Below the pieces are notes generated by a model. The model did no database searches, was not told where the DNA came from, and worked only from the letters and a program-made list of their open reading frames with translations. From NCBI GenBank assembly GCA_021229015.1, contig CM037795.1:18316212-18380211 (forward strand): a stretch of 64,000 nucleotides of DNA. Direction: 5' to 3'. The stretch is from Solen grandis. Lineage: Eukaryota; Mollusca; Bivalvia; Adapedonta; Solenidae. The position numbers and the translations under genes were made by a program. Numbering within the stretch: the first letter of the stretch is position 1; each line of letters begins with the position of its first letter. This document shows, piece by piece, positions 22,101-30,420 of this stretch.

Positions 22101-23688
22101 GATATTTTTCTACCATTCAGTTCCCTATAGATATTATGTTGGTGGTTTTGTTACACTGAAAGCAAACAGGAATCAATGGGATCTCCAAAGACGAGGAAGG
22201 ACAAGGCATCAATGTCCACCAAAAAGGTAACGGTCGAGTTTTTCTGAGACAGAAAGTTTGTAATCTTGTTGAACACCTACCAACTAGCAGTAAAATGAAT
22301 GTTGAATACTTTACCGGTTGCTACAAGCTATCAAAGATAAACAAAGAGGCAAATTCTTTTGCAGCAAGACAATGGTCCAATTCACACAAGCAACCTTGCA
22401 ATGGCCGCTGCGAAATAATGTTGGTATTGGTTCCATCCTCCCTTATTCCACCCCCCCCCCCCCCCGACCAGACACCCCGTGCAAACAACTTGAAAAAAAT
22501 GCGTGTGAGGAGATTTGACAATGAGGAAATGATGCAAACTATAGAGCACTGGTGCGAAAGTTAGGATGTTAGCTTCAACAGTCAGGGTCATGAATTTCTG
22601 CAAAAGAGATGGGACAAGTGCATCACCTAGGACAGGGGGGATTATGTTGAAAAGTACACATGCATCACGAAAATGTTACACCTGGAAAATAGGTAGGCTT
22701 CAAACCTTTTGACAACACTCGGATAAATTATGTAGTTTGTGTCTAATGAAACATGTAGATATCTACAATGATCCTTATCATGCGCAGATCTAGAAGGAGG
22801 AGGTGCAGGGAGTCATAACCTTCCTGGGATTTGGCTATTGTGCTAAGATCAAAGAAGAAAATCACCCATCCCCACCCCACTCCCGGTAATAATTAAAAAA
22901 AAATGAAGAGGACAGTATGGAAAAAGGCACGGACCCCCCCCCCCCCCCCCCCACCACACACACACACACATGATTTTTTTTTTTTTTTTTTTTTTTTCAT
23001 AGCAATTTTAACATAAATTTGCTCTTTATGATATGTTTATAGTGTCTTATAGAATGTTATAAATATAGTTTTACAGATACGTAAGGAAAGTTCTGCTAAA
23101 TCAGTTCAAATTTGCTACACAATATTTTAACCTATTTCTTACTTGAGAACATCCAGTTAACATTCTCAAAATTTAACTGATTTATTTTATTATTATTATT
23201 TTACCATTCATTTAGACACTTTCACGCTGAATTTGTCTTGGTTGGCAGCACTTACCTTGCTTTTATATTTGAAGTGAGATGTGTAATACAAATGACATGG
23301 CATAATGTTTGTATGGTGAAATCACTTTTCACATACATGAGCACATACATACATTTAAAACATTAGATTTGGAATACTTAGAATAACATTACATCCTATG
23401 ATATATCAGGCATGTCGTCAGACTGAAAGAGAAATGAAATATGTATATGTGCGTCATGTACATAAATTTTATCAGGTGAGATTATGATTTTTTTTTTCAT
23501 TTGAATAAAACACTTGAATAAAAAAAAACTTGAGATATTCACCAGACGGTCCCATTATGGCTAGGAGATGTCCTCTCTTGACTTCCATACTGACGTCTCC
23601 CAACACAGAACTTCTCCCAGAGTTGACACTGACATTCTTCACACAGAGACTGGTGACTTTCTGTTCCGGTATCCCTCTCATTGTTTTC
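709..23688 (-). CDS. ABCG-subfamily half-transporter gene, nucleotide-binding domain (partial)
   Basis: Six exons (23688-23543, 21863-21694, 20023-19918, 2775-2675, 1276-1115, 805-709) join in one frame with GT-AG borders and matching phases at all five junctions. In order they encode the start of the ATPase domain, Walker A GPSGAGKTT (split between the first two exons), a Q-loop (VLQED), signature [11 protein letters not shown], Walker B LLLLDEPTSGLD (split across an exon border), the H-loop IHQPSSQ and the VVYFGKA...NPADFL segment typical of ABCG proteins. All catalytic motifs are intact. The membrane domain must lie beyond the left edge. A possible start ATG is at 23679-23681 with A at -3, but a 5' exon further right cannot be excluded. 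The family exports lipids, sterols or pigment precursors as a dimer of half-transporters; the substrate cannot be told from this part. Confidence 0.93.
1115..1276 (-). CDS. ABCG exon e: Walker B, D-loop and H-loop
   Basis: Exactly 54 codons from [11 protein letters not shown] to LLTHGQ, bounded by CACTACAG and GTAGGTG. The switch histidine is in IHQPSSQ. Confidence 0.94.
1833..1891. repeat. Perfect 18-bp stem inverted repeat
   Basis: Positions 1833-1850 (TTTGGTATTGTTCACAGG) and 1874-1891 are exact reverse complements separated by 23 bases. It is in an ABCG intron (1277-2674), whose remainder shows no recognisable feature. Confidence 0.8.
2675..2775 (-). CDS. ABCG exon d: ABC signature
   Basis: The acceptor is ATCTTCCAG and the donor GGAC|GTACGT. 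It encodes [15 protein letters not shown] and continues to LLLLD, so the signature motif is complete and Walker B Asp is the last codon. Confidence 0.93.
3096..3431. repeat. Minisatellite, about 31-bp unit
   Basis: Roughly ten head-to-tail copies of a unit containing GAAGCTAGCAAGTACAG followed by CACAAGCAGATGT. Units vary by a few bases and some carry a GGGTAAACCACAAGTAT extension. Related copies occur at 18545-18690 in the same intron. Confidence 0.9.
3713..4764. repeat. Cluster of dinucleotide microsatellites
   Basis: (GA)n at 3713-3732 and 4068-4085, (CA)n at 4273-4297 and (CT)n at 4739-4764, separated by AT-rich intronic sequence. Confidence 0.9.
4765..8990. other. AT-rich intronic sequence, nothing recognised
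   Basis: No ORF, splice-consistent exon or structured repeat was recognised on either strand in this stretch of the ABCG intron. Confidence 0.5.
8992..9339 (-). pseudogene. Possible LINE ORF1-like fragment
   Basis: An open frame of 115 codons contains a basic stretch (RKYKRRK) followed by heptad-like acidic sequence (DDKLSVLF...[18 protein letters not shown]), resembling the N-terminal coiled coil of some non-LTR ORF1 proteins. No other part of such an element is seen alongside. It could equally be a chance open frame. Confidence 0.25.
9619..9710. repeat. Dispersed repeat, copy 1
   Basis: This stretch (TATTGATAGACGTAATAC...AAATTCTTAGACAATGACC...AACGAGCAGCTTTAA) is clearly related to 41131-41221, with interspersed mismatches, on the same strand. 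Family unknown. Confidence 0.6.
9881..10140 (-). mobile_element. tRNA-derived SINE, full length
   Basis: On the minus strand the head reads GCCGTGGCCGAGCGGTTA (box A type) and later GGTTCGAATCC (box B), then a conserved body and a tail of CAA repeats. A target duplication of TTTGCAGAAGT type flanks it (9868-9880 and 10141-10154). Partial relatives occur at 10843, 25497 and 58702. Confidence 0.88.
10843..11044 (+). mobile_element. 5'-truncated SINE inserted in family 1 element
   Basis: Same family as 9881-10140 but opposite orientation, lacking box A and starting near GGTTCGAATCCCGG. A CAA-repeat tail precedes a near-perfect duplication of ACATAATTTTTGC (10830-10842, again at 11045-11057), which marks the insertion site. 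Confidence 0.85.
11073..12471 (-). mobile_element. Hairpin-ended tandem-repeat element (family 2), minus copy
   Basis: Read on the minus strand it begins TAGCTCACCTGAGCAC with its inverted partner GGTGAGC, contains several roughly 180-bp monomers (each with CCAAGTTTGTTCAAAT on the minus strand), and ends CAGGTGAGCGG, a palindrome AGAGCCCTCGGGCTCT and TGTT. It sits inside a family 1 monomer, splitting ACTCAA from AAAAGGATAAAAGG. Confidence 0.8.
11575..11745 (+). mobile_element. Probable LINE 3' tail inserted in family 2 element
   Basis: A 170-bp segment unrelated to the surrounding monomers interrupts one of them and ends with AAATAAAATC and a (TATC)n run, as many non-LTR retrotransposon 3' ends do. 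It is the third nesting level at this site. No coding sequence remains. Confidence 0.55.
12868..13893 (+). mobile_element. Hairpin-ended tandem-repeat element (family 2), plus copy
   Basis: Starts TAGCTCACCTGAGCAT with GGTGAGC as hairpin partner, followed by five or six degenerate monomers of about 140-150 bp (GGCCACAATTTTGATCC, CTCAAACTTGGTCAGAATG, AAAGTAGGTCA), and ends CAGGTGAGCGATCT, AGGGCCATCTTGGCCCT and CTTGTT. It interrupts a family 1 monomer cleanly. Confidence 0.83.
14824..15452. mobile_element. Terminal-inverted-repeat element with internal tandem repeats
   Basis: The ends are inverted copies: ATACCCCGCCAA at 14824 and TTGGCGGGGTAT ending at 15452, with subterminal similarity extending about 40 bp (ATATAGATTTTCGG against TGAAAATCTATAT). 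Between them lie about three monomers of roughly 165 bp containing CACAGCCATAAATTTG. No coding sequence. It ends 200 bp before the nuclear receptor start codon. Confidence 0.78.
15663..17203 (+). CDS. Nuclear receptor, single coding exon with one frameshift
   Basis: The first frame (15663-16406) gives an acidic/serine-rich N-terminus and a complete two-finger DNA-binding domain at residues about 103-168. Finger 1 is C-x2-C-x13-C-x2-C with P-box CEACKG and FFRR; finger 2 is C-x5-C-x9-C-x2-C-x4-C. A C-terminal extension with GRYSMAKR follows. The second frame (from about 16379 to 17203) gives a ligand-binding domain with the family signature (FAKLVPGF...VKDQSELLK) and an AF-2-like helix ILTEFL just before the stop. 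The frames differ by one base around 16376-16404 in the hinge, consistent with a single lost base. Family members are ligand-regulated transcription factors; the P-box suggests an NR1-like receptor, but subfamily is unsure. No intron interrupts the DNA-binding domain, unlike most receptors. TTTTTTTTCAG at 15591-15601 may be an acceptor for an upstream non-coding exon. Confidence 0.88.
17224..18460. repeat. Degenerate repeat-derived sequence
   Basis: Begins with a short foldback (GGCTCAATTGAACAAATTCAACTGAGC) and includes at 18275-18455 a decayed family 1-like monomer (GATGGCTAGATCTCACCGAG...CAGTG). The middle has no recognisable feature apart from a run of C at 17652-17661. Confidence 0.45.
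18545..18690. repeat. Minisatellite related to that at 3.1 kb
   Basis: Three to four units containing GAAGCTAGCAAGTACAGC and ACAGATGTGGG, clearly the same motif as 3096-3431 although 15 kb away. Confidence 0.85.
18718..19812 (+). mobile_element. Hairpin-ended element (family 3)
   Basis: Starts with a near-perfect 31-base palindrome (AACCAGGTTTTCAACTAG with its complement), then GAACGTCGTTGGGCGGGCGGG. It contains repeats with GGATCAAGGTCAAG and GGAAGGTTGG, and ends with an inverted copy of the start (TTGAAAACCTGGTT), a small palindrome GACAGTCCCTGTC and GCTTT. It has the same plan as families 1 and 2 without sequence similarity. A (TA)n/T-rich run lies near 19156-19195. Confidence 0.72.
19918..20023 (-). 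CDS. ABCG exon c: helical subdomain
   Basis: The acceptor is TTATCACAG and the donor ACAG|GTTAGC. The exon holds 35 codons beginning [11 protein letters not shown] and ending KSRNT plus one base, which with the next exon gives Val in the expected NTVIGN context. It precedes a 17-kb intron. Confidence 0.9.
20701..21398 (+). mobile_element. Hairpin-ended tandem-repeat element (family 2)
   Basis: Starts TAGCTCACCTGAGCACAA followed by CGTGCTCAAGGTGAGC, has about four monomers of roughly 140 bp (TTTGGTCAGAATGTTTGTC, CATAAAATCTTGGACAAG, AAAAAGTAGGTCA), and ends CAGGTGAGCGATTC, GGGCCATCATGGCCC and TCTTGT. Located in the ABCG intron 20024-21693. Confidence 0.85.
21694..21863 (-). CDS. ABCG exon b: Walker A lysine and Q-loop
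   Basis: The exon completes the glycine codon and reads [13 protein letters not shown], then a Q-loop VLQED, ending LTLWETLY before GTATGT. It is 170 bp, two bases plus 56 codons, closing in phase 0. Confidence 0.93.
21864..23542. other. ABCG intron, low-complexity tracts
   Basis: Contains runs of C at 22450-22465 and 22934-22952, a short (CA)n beside the second, and a T run at 22975-22997. No convincing gene or element was seen. Confidence 0.5.
23543..23688 (-). CDS. ABCG exon a: N-terminal strand and start of Walker A
   Basis: The acceptor is a pyrimidine tract plus CAG and the donor is TCTG|GTGAAT. The exon encodes 48 full codons ending in LLAIMGPSG, with the glycine codon split 1/2 with the next exon. 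The ATG at 23679-23681 (context AACAATGAG) could be the initiation codon. Confidence 0.9.
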
Positions 23689-24385
23689 CTGAAGAAAAAA
23701 ATGTATGTTCAGCGAAACTTAAGGCTTCTCTGGCTGCATTGCCTGACCTGAAATTTCAAATTGAGATTTGTCCATTTGACTACTTAATTAAGCATTTCCA
23801 TGCTAATTTCTGATTTGGACGTGTCTTTTCTTCATTTTGGACTGTTCCATTAATTGTATATTGGGAATAATTGGAATGAAAGTAGGGGAGAATCTGGAGT
23901 GGTTATATGTTGTACAAATTAATATAATTATGTTAAGCTTTTCAAAATAAATATAGATGTAAACTCAGTTGGTAAAGCGTCCCTTCCATCGCAGTTAGCG
24001 GAATAAAACATCACTATAATAAAGCGGCCTATAAGCGTCTTTCAGTCTTATGGAGACAATGAAACAGACATAACATACAGCAGAAATTTATAACGTACAG
24101 TCCAAAACAGGCCTCGTTGTGCATGCAAGTGTAGTGTTTTGATAAAACAACTATATAATTTATCAAAGAAATTGTAATTCAGTCTGGCTTTATCGTTACA
24201 TCTGTGAATACGAAGAATTTATTTCAGCTATTTTTCACAAAGAATTGTGCGTAACTTTTTTACGTGAGAATATGAATATCTAATACAGGAATCGTTATAA
24301 TACTCATATAAGTTTAAGTTTTAACTTTATTTATTTGACATCGATTACGAAACAAGTTCTTACAACTTATATTAATTACTATCGA
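23689..24385. other. Region upstream of ABCG, nothing recognised
   Basis: The 5' untranslated exon and promoter of the ABCG gene could lie here or further right, but no sequence signal fixes them. Confidence 0.35.
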
Positions 24386-24561
24386 TGGCTCAGGTGACGG
24401 CGTATGTGGTCATTATTGTGGGAGGAAACCGGAGAACCCATAGAAAACCCATGTGCCTAGACGGGCAACCACTGTACCCTCTCACGTACATGGCCAGGAA
24501 TCGAACCCGGGACGCATTGGTGAGAAGCGAAGTGCATTACCACTACGCTATCCTGGCACCT
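24386..24561 (-). mobile_element. tRNA-derived SINE, second family
   Basis: On the minus strand a tRNA-like head reads TAGCGTAGTGGTAATGC (box A) and GGTTCGATTCC (box B), followed by a body with GGTTTTCTATGGGTTCTCCG. It differs from the 9881 SINE family. No functional tRNA cloverleaf is supported. Confidence 0.65.
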
Positions 24562-24869
24562 TGAAATACTCATTTGGTATTCTCTAACGTCATCATCTCT
24601 AAATAAGTCAAAAGTCAGGACAGACCATCACCGAAAAATAAAAAAAATAAAACTTAAGTAATCATAATTAAACAAGGTTTATAAAATATCAACTGGTATA
24701 AGAAATATGAAAATGGCTGGCATAAAGCTGTAAATATTGATTAAAAAGTCATCATCGTTATGCATCTCAACAACCTATGATAGCACTAAAGCGACTTAAT
24801 CAGGGCTGGGAATACCCTTCATTTTGTAAACAAAAGCGCCATCCTGGAAAGCAAAATGTATGTTTTTTG

Positions 24870-25830
24870 TCCAATACTGCTTCTGTTTGAAATACCTGAA
24901 AACTGTTAGTTAAATGGTGAAAATACCCAGGTGCACTGGTTCATATCCTGAATGATATATCCATAAAGTTTCAAGTCTGTACTACAAAAACAATTAGAGT
25001 TATGTGTGTCACAAACTTAAAATTCCATATTTTCACAAATTCAAGGCCCGTAACTCTGTCAAATGCAACAGTTATTAGTTGAAAATAATACCCAGGTGCA
25101 CAAGATCATATCCTGAATAATATATATAATATATCTATGAAGTTTCAAGTTGTAGTACCAATTCAATAAGAGTTATGTGTCACAGACTTAAAATTCAATA
25201 TTTTCATAAATTCAAGGTCCGTAACTCTGTCAACGGCAACGGTGTGCATAAGTTCATATCCTGAAAAATATATCCAAAAGCTTCAAGTCTTGTACAAATA
25301 CTTTCGAATTTACGTTAGTCACAAACATAAAATTGCATATTTTCACAAATTCAAGGCCCGTAACTGTCAACGGCAAGGTGATTCGATGAATATCAAGATC
25401 ATATCCCGAATAATATACCCATGAAGTTTCAAGTTTCTAGTACAAATACTTTCAAAGTTACGCGCGTCACAAACATAAAATTCCATATAACACTCACTCA
25501 GCCCCTCACCGCGTGGGTTCGAATCCCGGCAGGGTCATTCGGATTTTCATGTGAGGAAGTCTTCCAGTTGGCTTGCGGGAGGTCGGTGGTTCTACCCGGA
25601 TGCCTCAACGCATTCGGGGTCTTCCTCCACCTGTAATTAGCTGAACGTCGCTATTTGACTGAAATACTGTACGGTAAACTCAAAAAGTCAAGTCAAAATT
25701 CCATATTTTCACAAATTCAAGGCCTGTAACTCTGTCAATGGCAACGATGATGCGATTATAATACCAAGATGCACAAGTTCATGTTCTGAATAATATATCA
25801 ATGGATTTTCAAGTATATAGTACCAATACA
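24870..25830 (+). repeat. Tandem repeat, about 150-180-bp unit, interrupted by a SINE
   Basis: Five units share TCATATCCTGAATAATATAT, AAGTTTCAAGT and TTCACAAATTCAAGGCCCGT. Spacing between units is about 147-180 bp once the SINE at 25497-25691 is removed. Termini are unclear. Confidence 0.78.
25497..25691 (+). mobile_element. 5'-truncated SINE in tandem repeat
   Basis: Starts around GCCCCTCACC and GGTTCGAATCCCGG and carries the same body as 9881-10140 (GAGGAAGTCTTCC, TCTACCCGGATGCC, GACGTTC-like complement). Box A is missing. Confidence 0.82.
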
Positions 25831-27744
25831 AGTCGTGTTCTTGATATTACAACGCGCAAATGTAAAATATATACATGTATTGGGTAATTCCATTAATTTA
25901 ACAAATTGACACTTGCAAAATAAAAAAGTATTTGTAAAAAAGAATTGAATAATAATGCACACTTAAATTAATATATAAGTGTGCCATGTTGAGCCACATC
26001 CAATGACTATCTCCCCAAACTGAGTTGTAGTCCTTGGACTTTGAATGTATTTTAATTATGGATGTTTACTAGATTTATCTGCTGCTATAGCGGGTCTGCT
26101 ATACTGTTATGACGTTTCACACATTTTAGCAGAAAACTATCGAGATATTTAATATACTATTCATTGACATGATATTTGTTGTCATCTTCAATGTTTTTTT
26201 GTAAAACAATTGTTATATTTCATGTAAAGAAAGTAGTTCTGTGTTTAGATATACAAAATGATTAGCACATAATTATCAGGTTTTCTACGTATCCCATGAA
26301 TTATGCAGATATCTTTTTTATTACTGCCTTTCAAGGGGTCTTTTTTTTTTAATTAACACGTTCCTTTTAATCACCAGTTCTTTGCTTATTGTTTGAAAAA
26401 AAAAACAACTTCAAATGCTATAGACTTATCAACGTTTCGTTATCAAATTTCAAATATTCAAATTCGCAACTTTTGATGTTAACTTATTGGCGAAATGTTC
26501 ACCTTGCATTCTGCCATCAGAAAATCTCAGATTGTAAAAGGAATCGAGAATGAGTGATATGTTTCTTTGAGCTCGTGTGAAGACTGAAAATCAGTCAAAC
26601 TAAAAGCTTATTAATAGTCTTCACGGGAAAATATTCCTTTTTATGGCAGTGAATATATTGGGACGTTTTATTACAGTGGATTAAGAAATATCATTTTATT
26701 TCATTTCTAAACCTATTTTTTAACTTAAAAGAGATAGTATTTTAGTATTATAGTAGTTGTGAAGTATAGCCGTTTTTCTTATAAGGAATAAAACCATTTT
26801 AATTGTGAAACATTGTGTGTATCCAATAAAACGAACTTATGATAAAAGTTAAATGACATTCACTCTGTGATATACATATAAACTTCGAACACGTTATACC
26901 ACTTTTTTTAAACTGTGTGTTCCATAACATTTAATAAAAAACATTTCCAAACCACATGCTTATAAATAGCCTAACATAGTTGCATTTATAATGTGTGTGT
27001 GTTGTTTTTTTTTCTGAATATTTTACCACTGACTAAATTTTATTTTGTAAAAACCTGGACATTTTACCATTCATACAGACAAGACATGTTGATGTTCCTG
27101 ATTTATTTTTACGATTGCGGTTTGCATTAATTTGTTCATCATGTTTAAGTATAATAACGTATACGTTATTTAATTATATATAACGCGGGTCCTGTGTATT
27201 GTTTATTCTGAATAAGGAATTTTACATTTTAAGATCATATTATTCATTTTTTGCTAAGCGTTTTCTCTATTTTTCTTTAAAAACAAAACAATTCATAAAC
27301 TTATCCTCTAAAAATGTGTTTTTAACAACTTTCTTTTAAAGATTTATAGAATTGGTTTACTTTAAGATATTACATTTATCTTGAATATAGTTTTTTTTTT
27401 CATTATTCAATATCTGTGCTTTAACCACTAGGCCATGGGATCGTTTATTCATTACATTATATTGATAAAGACAGGCGGGCTTGACAGAGCTAAATGATTG
27501 ATCTACCTCAATTAACTAAAATGTATAATGATACAGAACTTATTCATAGCTTAAAAGGCTTTGCTAACGCTCTAAATGACTTGCAATAAACGACATCTAT
27601 CATTGCAATTTATATTAAATGAATACAATCAAAAGAACTAATTCACTCCATTCATGTCAAGGTTGCCATCTCGTACAAAAGTAAGGCTCTCAATATAATA
27701 AGCAGACTTAAAACAAAATCACATGACAGACATCGTTCTTAAAT
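25831..27744. other. AT-rich sequence, nothing recognised
   Basis: About 1.9 kb with homopolymer A/T runs and no supported exon, RNA gene or structured repeat. Confidence 0.5.
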
Positions 27745-29810
27745 TTGATAAGGAGTTATACCCATTCTAGGATTTTGGAAGTTCCGGGTGTACATTACGT
27801 ACAAAACAGGCTATACGATAATAATTTCAAGCCCTATCTTCAAACATTTTATATATATATTCAGAAAAGAGCTTTAAAGGCACAAACACTTATAGCCTAT
27901 GATATTATAAACAGAAATATGTTATGGAATAGGCTATCTAAATCAGGTATTAGAGGTAAAATGTTAACAGCTATTAAGTCCCTATATAAATCTGTATCTT
28001 CCGGTGTTAGAATTAATTCGTACAGAACAGACTGGTTTGATGTAGGCTACGGCTTGAGGCAAGGCTGTTTGTTATCTCCTATACTTTTTATTTTTTTCAT
28101 TAACGATTTATCAGTTTACCTCAGTGCATTCGATATAGGAGTGCCTGTTGATGATGAAATAGTTTGTATAATGTTGTATGCTGAAGACATCGTTTTAATG
28201 GCTGAATCCGAAGATGAACTTCAATTTTTATTAACCGCCTTAAGTAAATGGTGTTCTGGAACTGATATGCATGTTAATTCCACCAAAAGTAATGTAGTCC
28301 ATTTTAGACCTAATTCCGTGGCTCGTACAAATTATCAATTTACGTGTGGTTCCAGCCAGTTAACATTTGTAGATAGGTATACTTACCTTGGAGTAGTTTT
28401 TCGTGAGCATCTAGATCTCAATGCTTATCGCAAAATGTAAAAGCATTGGTTGTCTCCCCTACAATGTATTTACAAAGTTATATGACGCAGTTATGTGGCC
28501 TGTCGTTAGTTACAGTTCTCCTCTTTGGGGATTTCGCTCATATTCCTGTAATGAGGCTGTTCATAACAGGGCACAAAGGTTCTTTGGGTTGGCAAATACA
28601 CACTAAATATTGGGTTTGCGGGTGAAATGGGCTGGAAACCCCCGATTGTCCGTCAATGGAAGTTTATTGCTTTATAATGGTCAAAATTATCAAAAATGGA
28701 GGAATCTAGGCTAAACAAACGTGTTGCACTTTGGGAATACAGTAAGGCAAAGCGGTCATGTAAAAACTGGTATTATTATGTAAAGTCTTTTTTAATTATG
28801 AATGATTTGAACATATACATATGTTAACAAAATCGTATGGCTGGTAAATTTGTGCACGTTGTTGAGACTACTGCAATGAATAACTTTGTTAATGAATGGC
28901 AAACTTGTTTAAATAATATTATTGGGAACTGTATGGTGTGAAATTCAGTAAATTTAGATTATGGGTGGTCCCAATTCGTATTGAGACTTGTTAATGAATG
29001 GCAAACTTGTTTAAATAATATTATTGGGCCATCTGGGCAAGGTCGTAATAAACTAAGACTGTATAGGTCTGTGAAATCTCAGTAAATTTAGGGGTGGTCC
29101 CAATTCGTATTGAGACTTGTTAATGAATGGCAAACTTGTTTAAATAATATTATTGGGCCATCTGGGCAAGGTCGTAATAAACTAAGACTGTATAGGTCTG
29201 TGAAATCTCAGTAAATTTAGGGGTGGTCCCAATTCGTATTGAGACTAGTCGTTATGAGGGCTTGAGTGAAGAAGCTAGATTTTGTCCATTTTGTAATGAC
29301 ACCTTAGTTGAAAGTGAACTGCATGTTTTATTTCGTTGCCATGTTAATGATGATTTAAGGGATGAATTATACTCTTAGGCAACTTCATATAATAACCTAT
29401 TTGCGGAAATGCACGATTTTGATAAATATGTATTTCTGTTTTCCAATACAAATTCAACGATTTTAATTTTAAATTTTACTATATAAATAAACTGTTTAAA
29501 ATGTATTTTCTTATTACTACATTTGTTGATTGTTGCACTGTATAAAATAAGTGTCTGTTGCTGCTGTTTATCATGCCTTTCTTTACCGCTTTTATATCAT
29601 TTTACGTGTTTAGTTAGTTACCGGTAAGTTGTAATATTTTTATACTATTAGAGTGCTGTGCTCAGTTATTATAAAGTTATTATAAAGTGTTATTTTAATA
29701 TGTAAATTATCTCTTATAATTCCTTATGGAATGGCATTGTAACTAATTTAAACGTTGTTTTGTAATTATTTTCATGTGTACAATGATGAGATGTAAATAA
29801 AGATACTAAC
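27745..29810 (+). mobile_element. Decayed non-LTR retrotransposon (LINE), reverse transcriptase part
   Basis: Reverse transcriptase motifs are readable at 27880-28440: AYDIINRNMLW (motif A region), GLRQGCLLSPILF (motif B), and LYAEDIVL where YADD is expected, so the first catalytic Asp of that box is Glu. A frameshift near 28421-28440 leads to the thumb region (LYDAVMWPVVSYSSPLWG), then stop-bearing sequence with GEMGWKPP. At about 29243-29380 a C-terminal zinc-knuckle-like segment (CPFCND...ELHVLFRC) remains. A 129-bp tandem duplication sits between thumb and knuckle. AATAAA at 29796-29801 may mark the 3' end. No endonuclease is attached in this orientation. Dead element. Confidence 0.85.
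28886..29246 (+). repeat. Three tandem copies of a LINE segment
   Basis: TTGTTAATGAATGGCAAACT recurs at 28886, 28988 and 29117. The last two copies are almost identical with an exact period of 129 bp; the first is diverged and 102 bp long. The duplication lies inside the LINE coding remnant, so it arose after or during insertion. Confidence 0.88.
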
Positions 29811-29859
29811 TACCTTATATGCATGTTATCTCGATAGGATATTTTTCGTTTATAAGATA

Positions 29860-30420
29860 TTTAAAGTCAAAGGAAAATGTGATAATTGATAATCTGGAAC
29901 TAATGTTCAATACCCAATTGCCCGTTGGTTATTCTTAATCCTAATACAATACACCGCCAAATCACATGTCAATCAAGTTTTTGCCATGAGAGTTTTAACC
30001 ATGGTTTTTCTACCACAATAAAAAATAGCCCCGCGTTCAGTTACCCTTTAGACCATAACGTTAGCGCGTTTGTATCCCTGTTGTATCATAGCGTATAGAG
30101 TGCAACCTGGGAACCAAATCTGTAACAGTTGCAAGCGTTATAGTTAACTGAACGCAGGGCTGGCGTATAATCATCATCGTCAATACCCGAAACATTACGG
30201 TCATACATGATTAAACCCTACTTTTTGCCAACTCTAGCATTAAATCCCCCATTAAATAAATTCTGCCCAAAGATTGAAATGTGTATATCAGTCTGTATAA
30301 GCTGAAACAGATTAGCATTGGTTATTGTATAAGCAGGCGAATTTTCGACCAAATCATAAGCTCCTGCTAGAAAAACATCAACATCAATCTGGAAAAACGT
30401 GCGTCTTATTTTAACCACAC
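29860..30420 (-). pseudogene. LINE endonuclease fragment, split by a small element
   Basis: On the minus strand 30418-30218 reads NLFQLIQTDIHISIFGQ and NGGFNARVGKK, matching the endonuclease GDFNARVG box with the catalytic Asp replaced by Gly. After the inserted element at 30027-30161 the reading resumes near 29950 with LRITNGQLG, the next expected block. Several stops and the Asp change show it is inactive. It is in opposite orientation to the neighbouring LINE at 27745. Confidence 0.65.
30027..30161. mobile_element. 135-bp MITE-like inverted-repeat element
   Basis: Ends are 17-base inverted repeats: AGCCCCGCGTTCAGTTA at 30027 and its complement with one mismatch at 30145-30161. It separates two blocks of the LINE endonuclease fragment, as expected for an insertion. 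Confidence 0.65.

Noticed and set aside
22010..22230. Cysteine-rich open stretch that might be a transposase zinc finger
   Set aside because: Cys spacing is irregular and no catalytic transposase domain is nearby.
22295..22603. Overlapping open frames on both strands near a run of C
   Set aside because: No recognised domain; the frames depend on the homopolymer.
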